62,791 nucleotides of DNA from positions 1-62,791 of the forward strand of contig JAGRGP010000018.1 of NCBI GenBank assembly GCA_020445415.1. The letters are read 5' to 3'. The notes below the pieces were generated by a model. That model saw only the letters and a list, made by a program, of their open reading frames with translations, was not told the DNA's origin and searched no databases. The translations under genes and the position numbers were made by a program. The first letter of the stretch is position 1; each line of letters begins with the position of its first letter. This DNA is from Gammaproteobacteria bacterium. GTDB lineage: Bacteria > Pseudomonadota > Gammaproteobacteria > Chromatiales > Chromatiaceae. Shown in pieces: positions 19,639-28,209 of this stretch.

Positions 19639-19867
19639 CCCCCTTATTATTCATACTGCTCAAGACCCGCAGGATAATCTCAGCCGGGATTAACTTCAAA
19701 CCTCAGGTACCAATAAAGCAAATCATATATCGATATAAAATGATCTTATCATTAAGATTTTTTTTGTCTGTAAATTGATATATGTCATACTTTGCCTTTG
19801 ATTGAGGCAGAGGAATCCGACGAAGTTCGGATCGACTCTCGTTGAATTCAATTCGGAGAGCGGTGGC
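19639..19867. promoter_or_regulatory. AT-rich divergent intergenic region before the cox block
   Basis: A strongly AT-rich stretch (about 19700-19800) contrasts with the GC-rich neighbours. It contains a small hairpin AATGAT-CTT-ATCATT (19739-19753) and a run of eight T (19758-19765), plus several TATA-like hexamers on both strands. It presumably holds the promoters of the DUF2189 gene (minus) and the DUF2244-cox operon (plus), but I cannot pick a single convincing -35/-10 pair. Confidence 0.4.
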
Positions 19868-20338
19868 ATGGCCGTTTTAGAGATAGGTTCATCGGAACAG
19901 AAAAAAGCCTATATTCTTGAGCCAAACAAGAGCCTTTCCGGCACGCAGCTGTGCCTGGCCTTTGCCGTCATCGCCTTGGCGCTGATGGCGATAACGCTTT
20001 ATTTCGTTACCTTGGGCGCCTGGCTGGTAATTCCTTTCACCGGGCTGGAGGTGTTGGTGCTGGGTATCGCTATACATTGCCAATATCGATGGGCGGGAAA
20101 AAAGCAGTTAATTGAGATCGACGACAAAAACGTTACTGCGAGCCGCCGTAGTACGAAAGGTACCGATTACGTCACCTTCCCCAGGGGCTGGGTTAAGATT
20201 AAGCTGGTCGATGGGTCTAGCAGTTGGCACCCCAGAAGGCTCATTCTCGGTTCCCATGGACGCTACATTGAAATCGGTGATTTTCTGGTGGAAAGTGAAC
20301 GGGCAGAGTTGGCATCTCAGTTAAAAGCGTCTTTATAA
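19868..20338 (+). CDS. DUF2244 membrane protein, cox-associated
   Basis: This 156-residue protein has two adjacent membrane helices (about 31-50 and 54-73, including LGAWLVIPFTGLEVLVLG) and a C-terminal soluble domain. The GAW-x-PF-x-GLE pattern is the DUF2244 signature. The family commonly precedes coxB in gammaproteobacteria and is presumed to help oxidase biogenesis (inference). The frame extends upstream to 19802, but the ATG at 19868 has GGAGAG seven bases before it and gives the expected family length. Confidence 0.82.
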   Translation: MAVLEIGSSEQKKAYILEPNKSLSGTQLCLAFAVIALALMAITLYFVTLGAWLVIPFTGLEVLVLGIAIHCQYRWAGKKQLIEIDDKNVTASRRSTKGTDYVTFPRGWVKIKLVDGSSSWHPRRLILGSHGRYIEIGDFLVESERAELASQLKASL

Positions 20339-20462
20339 CACCCTTGTACCTGCTGTAGAATTCGTTGAGAACCTAAGTACAAAGCCAATAACAACACCAA
20401 AATTTTGGCAATCACTGTTAGCTAAGGGCGCCAGGCAAAATACTGTCAGGAGAAGAGAAGGT

Positions 20463-21587
20463 ATGTGTTTTAACTTCAGTACAATCAAAAAAATGTTGCT
20501 GCTAAGCCTGGGTACATTTGCTTTTGGCTCTGCCTGGGGAGAACTCGGGGTCAACTTTCCGACCCCGGCCGGAGATGTGGCTCAGGATATCTACGATATC
20601 CACATGCTGACAATGAAAGTCACCACTATACTCCTCGTAATCGTCTTCGCTATCGTTATCTACTCGCTTTACTTCCACCGCAAGAGCCGCGGCTACCAGG
20701 CGGACCAAAACTTCCACAATACATGGTTTGGCAATTGGTCCTGGGTTTTGGTACCGGCACTGGTACTGGGCGTTGATTTCACAATCGCCAAGAACGCGGA
20801 CACCGTCCTCAAGACAGTGTGGGAGGTGCCAAAAGAGAAAGATATCATGGACATCAAGGTCACCGGGCATCAGTGGTGGTGGGAGTTCGATTATTTGGAT
20901 CACGGCATTAAGGTCGAGAGCCGTTATACGCCGCAGGACCAATCGGGCGATCTTTACCTGCGTGAGGTGGACAACCGCCTGATGTTACCCACCGGCAAGA
21001 AAATACGCTTCCTGCACACTTCAGCCGATGTTCTGCACGCCTTCTGGGTCCCGGAACTGGCCTTTAAGAAGGACGCCATTCCGGGGTATGTAACCGAAAC
21101 CTGGATCGAGTTGAACCGGGAGGGTGTATTTAGGGGTCAATGCGCCGAACTCTGTGGCACCTGGCATTCCCGTATGCCAATCGTCGTCGAATCGGTGTCG
21201 GAAGCACAATTTGCCACCTGGGTGGATGGGCAAAAGGTAGCCCAACAGCAGGCGCTCGCAGAAGCGAATACCGATAAAACCTGGACCTTGGATGAACTGA
21301 AAGAGAAAGGCAAAGCGTTATACGATACGAAATGCGCAGCTTGCCACCAGGTAACGGGCCAAGGCCTGCCACCGGCGTTTCCCCCATTGGCTGGATCGAA
21401 GATTGCCACGGGGCCAATCGAAGGACACCTACACATTGTTATCAACGGCAAACCGAATACCGCCATGCAGCCTTGGGGTACACTTAACGATCTCGAGATT
21501 GCGGCAATAGTGACATATGAGCGGAATGCCTGGGGTAATGACACAGGTGACGTAATACAGCCGGCAGATGTGAAGAGTGCTCGATAG
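20463..21587 (+). CDS. coxB: Cytochrome c oxidase subunit II with fused cytochrome c domain (caa3 type)
   Basis: This 374-residue protein has a signal segment (1-26), two membrane helices (about 50-70 and 92-109), the CuA cupredoxin domain and a C-terminal class I cytochrome c. CuA ligands are H192 and C227-AEL-C231-GTW-H235-SR-M238. Heme c attaches at C291-AA-C294-H295 with M335 as likely axial ligand. It accepts electrons from cytochrome c through its own heme. Oddity: after HNT (85-87), the position equivalent to the K-channel entry Glu101 of Rhodobacter subunit II is Gly90. GAGAAGAGAAGG before the ATG gives a good SD. Confidence 0.96.
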   Translation: MCFNFSTIKKMLLLSLGTFAFGSAWGELGVNFPTPAGDVAQDIYDIHMLTMKVTTILLVIVFAIVIYSLYFHRKSRGYQADQNFHNTWFGNWSWVLVPALVLGVDFTIAKNADTVLKTVWEVPKEKDIMDIKVTGHQWWWEFDYLDHGIKVESRYTPQDQSGDLYLREVDNRLMLPTGKKIRFLHTSADVLHAFWVPELAFKKDAIPGYVTETWIELNREGVFRGQCAELCGTWHSRMPIVVESVSEAQFATWVDGQKVAQQQALAEANTDKTWTLDELKEKGKALYDTKCAACHQVTGQGLPPAFPPLAGSKIATGPIEGHLHIVINGKPNTAMQPWGTLNDLEIAAIVTYERNAWGNDTGDVIQPADVKSAR

Positions 21588-21600
21588 GGAGACTATAGAA

Positions 21601-23196
21601 ATGACGACTACAACGATGACCCACGATGAGGCCCATCACGACCACGCACCCACGGGGTTGAAACGGTGGCTGTTCAGCACCAACCACAAGGACATTGGCA
21701 CTCTCTATCTATTGTTCGCCCTGACCATGTTGTTTCTGGGTGGCGCCAGTGCCATGGTAATCCGTGCCGAGCTGTTCCTGCCCGGTATTCAACTCGTTGA
21801 CCCAGACCTCTATAACAATTTGGTCACCAACCACGCGCTGCTGATGATTTTCGGTGCGGTAATGCCGGCAGCGGCGGGCTTGGCCAACTGGATGATCCCG
21901 TTGATGATCGGTGCTCCTGATATGGCCCTGCCACGCATGAACAATCTCAGCTTTTGGATCTTGCCCGCAGCGGCAACCATGCTGATTCTCTCTTTCGTGG
22001 TGCCCTTCTTTCCCGGTGGCGGCACTCAGATCAATACCGGATGGACACTCTATCCACCACTTTCCATTAAAGTGGGCATGTCCATGGATTTTCTGATCTT
22101 CGCCATTCACCTGCTGGGCATCTCTTCCATCCTGGCATCGATCAACATTATCGTCACCCTGCTGAACATGCGTGCACCGGGTATGACCTTGATGAAGATG
22201 CCGATGTTTTGTTGGACCTGGCTGGTCACCGCTTTCTTACTCATCCTGGTGGTTCCGGTCTTGGCCGGCGGCGTGACGATGCTGCTCTTCGATCGCCACT
22301 TCGGCACGAGCTTTTTTGATGCCGCGGGCGGGGGCGACCCGGTACTGTTCCAGCACCTGTTCTGGTTCTTTGGCCATCCCGAAGTCTATATCCTGTTGCT
22401 GCCTTCAATCGGTGTGCTATCCCACGTAATCCCGACCTTCGCACGCAAGCCATTGTTCGGTTACAAATCGATGGTTGGCGCCATGCTTGCCGTTGCCACC
22501 ATCGGCATGGTGGTGTGGGCCCATCACCAGTACACCATCGGCATGTCGCTGGGCGCAGTCACCTATTTTATGGTGGGCACCATTTTGATTTCGATTCCCG
22601 TTGGCCTGATGATTTTTAACTTCATCGCCACCATGTGGCGGGGTTCCATGACCTTCGAGACTCCCATGCTGTTTGCTGTTGGTATTGTATTGATGTTTAC
22701 TTTCGGGGGGCTGAGCGGCGTGATGCTGGCTGTGGTGCCTGCCGATATGCAATACCACGATAGCATGTTCGTGGTGGCCCACTTCCACTATGTGCTCATG
22801 CCCGGTGCAGTATTTGGGCTGTTCGCCGGAGTTTTCTATTGGCTGCCCAAGTGGACCGGCCATATGTACGATGAAAAATTGGCCAAGATTTTCTTCTGGA
22901 CCAATGTTATCGGTTTTAATATTACCTTCTTCCCCCAGCATTTTTTGGGGCTGGCCGGTATGCCGCGCCGCATCGTTGATTACAATGCGATCTTCACCGA
23001 GTTCAATGTTCTCTCGAGTATTGGGGCTATGATCTTCGGACTTAGCCACCTGCTGCTGCTGTACATCGTTATCAAAACCATTCGTGGCGGCAAGAAGGCG
23101 AAAAACCGCTCCTGGGAAGGAGCAAAAGGGCTGGAGTGGGAAGTTGGGTCACCGCCTGAGTTCCACACCTGGACCACCGCTCCGCAGATCAAGTAA
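21601..23196 (+). CDS. coxA: Cytochrome c oxidase subunit I lacking K-channel Lys
   Basis: This 531-residue, 12-helix catalytic subunit has heme a ligands H78 and H396, heme a3 ligand H394, CuB ligands H259, H308 and H309, and cross-linking Tyr Y263 (GHPEVY). All D-channel residues checked are kept (D107, N96, N114, S117, S175, S176, E261; Rhodobacter number minus 25). The K-channel Lys362 is Met337 and Thr359 is Val334 (IPVGLM instead of IPTGVK). The start was moved to 21601 because GGGAG lies eight bases upstream. It is 13 bases after coxB. Although heme-copper ligands make it an oxygen reductase, proton supply must be unusual. Confidence 0.96.
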   Translation: MTTTTMTHDEAHHDHAPTGLKRWLFSTNHKDIGTLYLLFALTMLFLGGASAMVIRAELFLPGIQLVDPDLYNNLVTNHALLMIFGAVMPAAAGLANWMIPLMIGAPDMALPRMNNLSFWILPAAATMLILSFVVPFFPGGGTQINTGWTLYPPLSIKVGMSMDFLIFAIHLLGISSILASINIIVTLLNMRAPGMTLMKMPMFCWTWLVTAFLLILVVPVLAGGVTMLLFDRHFGTSFFDAAGGGDPVLFQHLFWFFGHPEVYILLLPSIGVLSHVIPTFARKPLFGYKSMVGAMLAVATIGMVVWAHHQYTIGMSLGAVTYFMVGTILISIPVGLMIFNFIATMWRGSMTFETPMLFAVGIVLMFTFGGLSGVMLAVVPADMQYHDSMFVVAHFHYVLMPGAVFGLFAGVFYWLPKWTGHMYDEKLAKIFFWTNVIGFNITFFPQHFLGLAGMPRRIVDYNAIFTEFNVLSSIGAMIFGLSHLLLLYIVIKTIRGGKKAKNRSWEGAKGLEWEVGSPPEFHTWTTAPQIK

Positions 23197-23208
23197 GGGT
23201 TGGTACCC

Positions 23209-23352
23209 GTGACTACGGACAGAGAGGAAGATTCCAGAAGGAAGAATATCCGGTTAGCGCTAGTGCTGGGGGCATTCGCGCTGCTGGTATTCATCACGTC
23301 TTTCCCTTTTTGGACAAACCTGTTCAAGATGATCGGCAACCAGGCGAGATGA
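23209..23352 (+). CDS. Small cytochrome oxidase assembly membrane protein
   Basis: This 47-residue protein starts with GTG (VTTDREEDSRRKN...), has a basic N-terminus and one membrane helix (about 16-33, LALVLGAFALLVFITSFPF). Its position between coxA and ctaG, and its size, match the small CtaG-associated assembly proteins of proteobacterial cox operons. The stop overlaps the ctaG start as ATGA, so translation is coupled. It is too short for ordinary ORF thresholds and likely to be missed by automated annotation. Confidence 0.75.
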   Translation: MTTDREEDSRRKNIRLALVLGAFALLVFITSFPFWTNLFKMIGNQAR

Positions 23353-23960
23353 GACGTTCAGACCAATCGGCTGAGGCCCGTAAACGCCGAACCACGTGGC
23401 TATTATCCTTGCTGGCGCTAGGCATGTTCGGATTTGGCTTTGCCCTGGTGCCACTGTACGACCTGCTATGCCAGGTTACCGGAGTGCAGTCGGTCGCCCT
23501 GAGAAGCAATTCCGAACAGGGCTATGCCGGTTCTTCGGCCGGCGAAGGAGCCAGTCGGGTGGTTACGGTAAAGTTTGACACCTCGGTTCACCCAGAGTTG
23601 CCCTGGGACTTCAATGCGGCCGATATCAGCCTTAAGGTCCGTACTGGCGAGATCTACGAGGTCGACTTCCTCGCGCATAACCGTAGCAACGGCCAAATTA
23701 TCGGGCAGGCGATACCCAGCGTTGTCCCTTGGCAAGCTACTGCCTTCTTCAGCAAGCTCGAGTGTTTTTGTTTCAATCGGCAAGTGCTGGAAGGCGGAGA
23801 AACCACCACTATGCCGTTGCGCTTCATGGTATCGAGCGATCTTCCCAGGGAAATCAACTCACTGACGCTTTCCTATTCCTTCATGAGATTGGACAGCGGG
23901 CAACAAGACCTGCCTCTCAAGAAGGACCTTCAGGCATCTAACAAAACCATAACACTTTAG
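23349..23960 (+). CDS. ctaG: Cytochrome c oxidase assembly protein CtaG/Cox11
   Basis: This 203-residue protein has one N-terminal membrane helix (about 16-38) and a periplasmic beta domain. It delivers copper to the CuB site of subunit I. The copper motif CFCF is present (KLECFCFNRQ), as is the membrane-proximal LCQVTG cysteine. The frame extends upstream to 23310, but the ATG at 23349 overlapping the previous stop gives the family-typical N-terminus MRRSDQS. Confidence 0.94.
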   Translation: MRRSDQSAEARKRRTTWLLSLLALGMFGFGFALVPLYDLLCQVTGVQSVALRSNSEQGYAGSSAGEGASRVVTVKFDTSVHPELPWDFNAADISLKVRTGEIYEVDFLAHNRSNGQIIGQAIPSVVPWQATAFFSKLECFCFNRQVLEGGETTTMPLRFMVSSDLPREINSLTLSYSFMRLDSGQQDLPLKKDLQASNKTITL

Positions 23961-23970
23961 GGGTATATCT

Positions 23971-24843
23971 ATGTCAGTCAATGATAACGGCCAAGCCTAC
24001 TACATACCGGATCCGAGCCCTTGGCCGATTATCGGGATGGTATCGCTCTTGACCACGCTACTGGGCACTGCATTGACCATCAATGGGGTAGGAATAGGAA
24101 ACATTTTGGTAATAGCCGGCTTGCTGTTATTTGCCTACCTGCTCTTCGGGTGGTTCCGGGATGTTATTTCCGAAAACCTTAGTAACAAGTACAACGCTAA
24201 GGTAGGGGTATCCTTCCGCATGGGAATGATGTGGTTCATCGCCTCGGAGGTCTTCTTCTTCGCCGCCTTCTTTGGTTCACTTTTCTATGTCAGGAACATC
24301 GCTCTACCATGGCTAGGGGGAGAAGGTTACTTGAGTATGACCCAAGAGATTCTCCACAGCCAATTTCAGATGGCCTGGCCAAGTAACGGCCCTGGAGAGC
24401 TTGGTGGTGAATTCACCCCGATGGGTGCCTGGGGAATACCCGCGCTCAATACCTTCCTACTGCTCTCCAGTGGCGCCACAATTACGTGGGCACACTGGGG
24501 TCTCAAAGAGAATAATCAAAAACAGCTTGTCAATGGGCTATTTGCAACCATTGCCTTGGGTGTTCTGTTCGTGATGATGCAGGCCTATGAGTACGGGCAT
24601 GCCTATAGTGAGTTGAACCTAACCCTGGAGTCCGGCATCTACGGCTCCACCTTCTATATGTTGACTGGGTTCCACGGGTTTCATGTCTGCATGGGAGCAA
24701 TTATGCTGATGGCTATTCTGGGCAGGAGCATGAAGGGCCACTTCACACCTCACAACCATTTCGCTTTCGAGGCAGTTGCTTGGTACTGGCACTTTGTGGA
24801 CGTCGTATGGCTTGGGCTGTTTATCTTTGTCTACTGGTTTTAA
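23971..24843 (+). CDS. coxC: Cytochrome c oxidase subunit III
   Basis: This 290-residue protein has seven membrane helices and surrounds subunit I without cofactors. Signatures: MWFIASEVFFFAAFF (with the DCCD-reactive Glu), HSQFQMAWPSNGPG linker, TFLLLSSGATITWAHW, GFHGFHVCMGA and the C-terminal FEAVAWYWHFVDVVWLGLF. It lies ten bases after ctaG in the same operon. Since subunit III promotes proton uptake into the D channel, its retention fits the intact D pathway of CoxA. Confidence 0.96.
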   Translation: MSVNDNGQAYYIPDPSPWPIIGMVSLLTTLLGTALTINGVGIGNILVIAGLLLFAYLLFGWFRDVISENLSNKYNAKVGVSFRMGMMWFIASEVFFFAAFFGSLFYVRNIALPWLGGEGYLSMTQEILHSQFQMAWPSNGPGELGGEFTPMGAWGIPALNTFLLLSSGATITWAHWGLKENNQKQLVNGLFATIALGVLFVMMQAYEYGHAYSELNLTLESGIYGSTFYMLTGFHGFHVCMGAIMLMAILGRSMKGHFTPHNHFAFEAVAWYWHFVDVVWLGLFIFVYWF

Positions 24844-24876
24844 TGAAGAATTACCGGTGACCGATAAATAACCGGA

Positions 24877-25086
24877 TCAAATGGTGTGGGGTTGAATCCA
24901 ACCCGCCCAATAACTGACCATTAGCATAAAAAACAGCACAAAGGATAAAGATATACGAACTGTCAGCGCCCGCACCAGTCGGCTCTTGTCGCGATCTCCA
25001 TTATCCTTTGCTAGGTAGTACATGCCTTGGACTAGTGACCCGACAATAACCAAAAAGACAATAATGATCGGCAGTTTAATCATCAC
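24877..25086 (-). CDS. DUF2909 twin-transmembrane protein
   Basis: This 69-residue protein has two membrane helices (about 3-25 and 46-64) separated by a basic, polar loop (AKDNGDRDKSRLVRALTVR). This fits DUF2909, seen almost exclusively next to cox and SURF1 genes. It is encoded on the opposite strand inside the oxidase block, 33 bases after coxC. Function is unknown, but context implies oxidase assembly. Confidence 0.8.
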   Translation of the reverse strand: MMIKLPIIIVFLVIVGSLVQGMYYLAKDNGDRDKSRLVRALTVRISLSFVLFFMLMVSYWAGWIQPHTI

Positions 25087-25256
25087 GTTGAAATAGCGGT
25101 TGGTGAGCGGGTCATTATACGTCTAAACGGATGGTCGGGCCCGTATTTGATTTCGCCGGCATCTCGCATGAGGACAGCGGATCAGCCATCAATACCTTGT
25201 TTCCCAAACGCGTGGAATTTTGCAAGGCGGTGATTTCATAGTAACTATAGACCAAT

Positions 25257-26003
25257 ATGATCCGAAACAGTTTTCATTTGCAGCCCCAGTGGCTCCCTTC
25301 TCTGGTGGTGGTATTGCTCATTCCGCTCTTTCTGAGCTTAGGCATATGGCAACTGAACCGCGCGGAACAAAAACGTGAAATCAAACATCTGCAGCTATCC
25401 CGGATGAATCAAGCCCCCCTTGAGCTGAGCACTAATCCCTCCCTGAACGCGGATCAGGCAGAATACCGGTCAATTGTAGCTTTTGGCACCCTGTTACCGG
25501 AAAAGAGTATTTTGATAGAAAATAGAAAATTTAGGGGTCGTCAGGGATTTCACGTCGTCGCGCCGTTGCGGATCGCGGGAGATGGTCGCTACCTGCTGAT
25601 CAACCGGGGATGGATACCCGCCAGTGACAACCTCAAAGCACCCAGCTTCTCGACCCCTGAGGGTCTGGTGACGGTTATCGGCCGCGCCACGCGACCCACC
25701 CCTCCGGCACTGCGCCTACACCGGGTCATAGATCAGGAACCCGGTCAGCATTGGCCCTATCTGACACTGGATGAATACCGGGAGTGGTCTGGGCTCGATC
25801 TCTATCCATTCCTGCTGTTACAAACCAACGATCAAGAATCCACATTCATCCGCGACTGGCCACTAGACGCCGCAGACGACACAATGCATATTGGTTACGC
25901 GATTCAATGGTTTGCCTTCGCCGTCATCGCGCTGGGTATCTGGTTGAAGCTGTCGCTGGTTCACAGCGTCGACCAACGGGAGGCGATTAATGGAAACCAT
26001 TGA
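25257..26003 (+). CDS. SURF1-family oxidase assembly protein
   Basis: This 248-residue protein has an N-terminal helix (about 13-30, LVVVLLIPLFLSLGIWQLNRA), a periplasmic domain and a C-terminal helix (about 215-237). It has family signatures LGIWQLNRAEQK, ENRKFRGRQGFHVVAPL, LINRGWIP and HIGYAIQWFAFA. SURF1 helps insert heme a into subunit I. It overlaps the next gene by 14 bases. A weak promoter with TTGCAA may lie just upstream (near 25221). Confidence 0.93.
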   Translation: MIRNSFHLQPQWLPSLVVVLLIPLFLSLGIWQLNRAEQKREIKHLQLSRMNQAPLELSTNPSLNADQAEYRSIVAFGTLLPEKSILIENRKFRGRQGFHVVAPLRIAGDGRYLLINRGWIPASDNLKAPSFSTPEGLVTVIGRATRPTPPALRLHRVIDQEPGQHWPYLTLDEYREWSGLDLYPFLLLQTNDQESTFIRDWPLDAADDTMHIGYAIQWFAFAVIALGIWLKLSLVHSVDQREAINGNH

Positions 26004-26625
26004 GAACACCAGGAGAAAGCGGTCTCTTATTCCGCTTGTGTTCCTGGTACTACTGTTTGCGCTTCCCCCATTGCTGGGGTGGGTGTTTTACCTAAATCCC
26101 CACTGGCTGCCCGGGGGGCGGGTAAACCGCGGGACCCTAATCGAGCCAGTCCGGAGCGTCGACTCCTTGATACTTAATATGTCCGGTGACCCGCAGATGC
26201 TGGACTGGCAGTCACTGCGCGACCAGTGGATTCTAACCGTGGTCAACAGGGGAAACTGCGAGGCACCCTGCGTATCGCGGCTCATCGAAATACGCCAGCT
26301 AAGGCGGGCACTCGCGGCCGATAGGAAGCGTGTCTCGAGACTACTGATCTTGTTGCCGGATGAGTCCGGCCGCGTGATCGCCGACCCTCCCCTGCCGGGT
26401 CTGGAAGGGACCCATGTCACTTACATCGATCCGGAAAACCTCAACGAAGTGGTTTCCGTCTTTGACTTGGAGCGGGTGCGGCCAGAGGATTATATCTTTC
26501 TCATCGATCCTCGGGGGTCGCTAATGATGCGGCACCAGATCGAGTCCGTTAAACCCCAGGAGATTCTCAAGGATCTGCAAATGTTATTGAAAGCATCGGC
26601 CAACTGGGTGACAGGAGAACAATAA
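25990..26625 (+). CDS. Membrane-anchored thioredoxin-like cox cluster protein
   Basis: This 211-residue protein has an N-terminal membrane helix (about 14-36), then a periplasmic domain with C-E-A-P-C (about residue 94-98) and a thioredoxin/SCO-like layout (LLILLPDESG, YIFLIDPRGSLMMRH). Similar ORFs sit between SURF1 and the heme synthases in pseudomonad cox clusters. The CxxxC spacing equals that of Sco copper sites, so copper or thiol handling for CuA is plausible (inference). It overlaps SURF1 at its start and cyoE by one base at its stop (TAATG). Confidence 0.75.
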   Translation: METIENTRRKRSLIPLVFLVLLFALPPLLGWVFYLNPHWLPGGRVNRGTLIEPVRSVDSLILNMSGDPQMLDWQSLRDQWILTVVNRGNCEAPCVSRLIEIRQLRRALAADRKRVSRLLILLPDESGRVIADPPLPGLEGTHVTYIDPENLNEVVSVFDLERVRPEDYIFLIDPRGSLMMRHQIESVKPQEILKDLQMLLKASANWVTGEQ

Positions 26626-27521
26626 TGTCTACCAACGAGATAACCGCTGACGCACCTGAAAGTATTTCCTGGCGTCATTATTATGGATTGACAAAGCCCA
26701 AGGTGGTTCTACTCATCTCCTTTACCGCGTTGGCGGGAATGTTACTTTCCACCCCAGGCGCCGTGCCATGGCAACCACTGGTATTTGGCCTACTAGGTAT
26801 CTCGCTGGCCGCAGCAGCCGGTGCGGTGGTCAATCACATCATCGACCAACGCATCGATTCGCTCATGTTCCGCACCCAAGGGCGTCCACTACCCAGTGGC
26901 CGTATGGATACCGTCCATGCGGCGGTCTTTGCCTCCCTGCTGACACTTGGCTCCATGTTAACGCTCTGGTTACTGGTTAACCCACTGACCGCCTTGCTGA
27001 CCTTTCTCGCCTTTATCGGTTATGCGGTGGTATATACCGTCTTTCTTAAAAGATCGACACCACAGAATATCGTCTGGGGAGGATTGGCAGGGGCCGCACC
27101 GCCGCTGCTTGGTTGGTGCTCGGTCACCGGAGAAGTCACAACCGAGTCATTCATCCTGCTACTCATTATCTTCGTATGGACCCCCCCCCATTTTTGGCCC
27201 CTGGCCATCAAACGCCGCCATGAATATGCCAGGGCACATATCCCCATGCTGCCTGTAACCCACGGAGTCGAATTCACCAAACTGCAGATCCTACTTTACA
27301 CCTTCATGTTGTTTGCGGTATCCCTGATGCCTTTCATCGTCCACATGAGTGGGTTGGTCTACCTAGTCGGCGCCGTCGTGTTAGGTGCTGGTTTTATCTA
27401 TCATGCGTTCCGGCTATGGAGATCGGCGGGAGACCACCACGCCATGCGGACATTTGGATTCTCTATTTTCTACCTGAGCCTGCTCTTCACTGTCTTGTTG
27501 GTTGATCACTACATCACTTGA
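26625..27521 (+). CDS. cyoE: Protoheme IX farnesyltransferase (heme O synthase)
   Basis: This 298-residue UbiA-family enzyme has about nine membrane helices. It transfers farnesyl to heme B, giving heme O. The first Asp-rich type motif appears as NHIIDQRIDSLMFRTQGRPLP and the second as VWTPPHFWPLAIKRRHEYARAHIPMLP. Heme A synthase (CtaA), which would complete heme A and normally sits just before this gene in relatives, is absent here. The start overlaps the preceding stop by one base, indicating coupling. Confidence 0.95.
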   Translation: MSTNEITADAPESISWRHYYGLTKPKVVLLISFTALAGMLLSTPGAVPWQPLVFGLLGISLAAAAGAVVNHIIDQRIDSLMFRTQGRPLPSGRMDTVHAAVFASLLTLGSMLTLWLLVNPLTALLTFLAFIGYAVVYTVFLKRSTPQNIVWGGLAGAAPPLLGWCSVTGEVTTESFILLLIIFVWTPPHFWPLAIKRRHEYARAHIPMLPVTHGVEFTKLQILLYTFMLFAVSLMPFIVHMSGLVYLVGAVVLGAGFIYHAFRLWRSAGDHHAMRTFGFSIFYLSLLFTVLLVDHYIT

Positions 27522-27525
27522 GCCG

Positions 27526-28161
27526 TCAACCGGCGATCTTGACGAAATCCTCGGCCATCTCCAATGGCTTGTGCGGGGCGCTGAAAACCGCATGGAAGCG
27601 TCCTTCCGGGTCGATCAGGATAATGGCAGCGGAATGGTCCATAAGATATTCGTCCCCCTCGGCCTGGGGCGCCTTGGCGTACAATACCCCTAGCTGGCGA
27701 GTCATACCGGATAGCTCCGCGTCGCTCCCGGTCACTCCAATAAACGAGGGGTTGAAATAGGACACATATTCGGCCAGCCTGGCGACATCGTCACGCGCCG
27801 GATCAATCGAGACGAAAACGACCTGGTAGGGAATGCTGAGCCCATCGGACCTTAGCTTTTTATCCATCAGAGCTAGGGTAGTGAGGCTAGCAGGACAAAT
27901 ATCCGGACAGTATGTATAACCGAAAAAAAGGAAGCTCCAGCGACCCCGCAGCGAATCCAGCGTAAAGGGTGAACCGGTATGGTCGGTAAGGTTGAAGGGC
28001 AGCAATTCCTTGGGCCCGGGAAGCACGGTGGCCCCCACGCTCTGGCCCCACCCAGACCTTCCCCGCTCCACGTCGGATGTGAAGAAACCCACGTATAAGC
28101 CGGCCACCAGGGCGGTAACCACCACCGTGCCAATTATCCATCGACCTCGCTTATTGCCCAT
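27526..28161 (-). CDS. SCO1/SenC-family copper chaperone
   Basis: This 211-residue protein has an N-terminal membrane helix (about 9-28) and a periplasmic thioredoxin fold. Copper ligands are C85-PDI-C89 (GYTYCPDICP) and H176 (MDHSAA). It loads CuA in subunit II. The start was placed at the ATG at 28161 (AGGA upstream) rather than the TTG at 28179. It is transcribed opposite to the cox operon and meets cyoE tail to tail with four bases between stop codons. In relatives it commonly follows cyoE on the same strand, so an inversion is suggested. Confidence 0.93.
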   Translation of the reverse strand: MGNKRGRWIIGTVVVTALVAGLYVGFFTSDVERGRSGWGQSVGATVLPGPKELLPFNLTDHTGSPFTLDSLRGRWSFLFFGYTYCPDICPASLTTLALMDKKLRSDGLSIPYQVVFVSIDPARDDVARLAEYVSYFNPSFIGVTGSDAELSGMTRQLGVLYAKAPQAEGDEYLMDHSAAIILIDPEGRFHAVFSAPHKPLEMAEDFVKIAG

Positions 28162-28209
28162 CTTTTCAAATCCTATCAACCACCGAACACCCGCTGATGG
28201 GTGCCCTAT

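Noticed and set aside
22417-23049. 210-codon minus-strand frame opposite coxA
   Set aside because: It is a mirror of a coding region with strong codon bias; the His/Gln-rich translation is typical of antisense membrane-protein frames.
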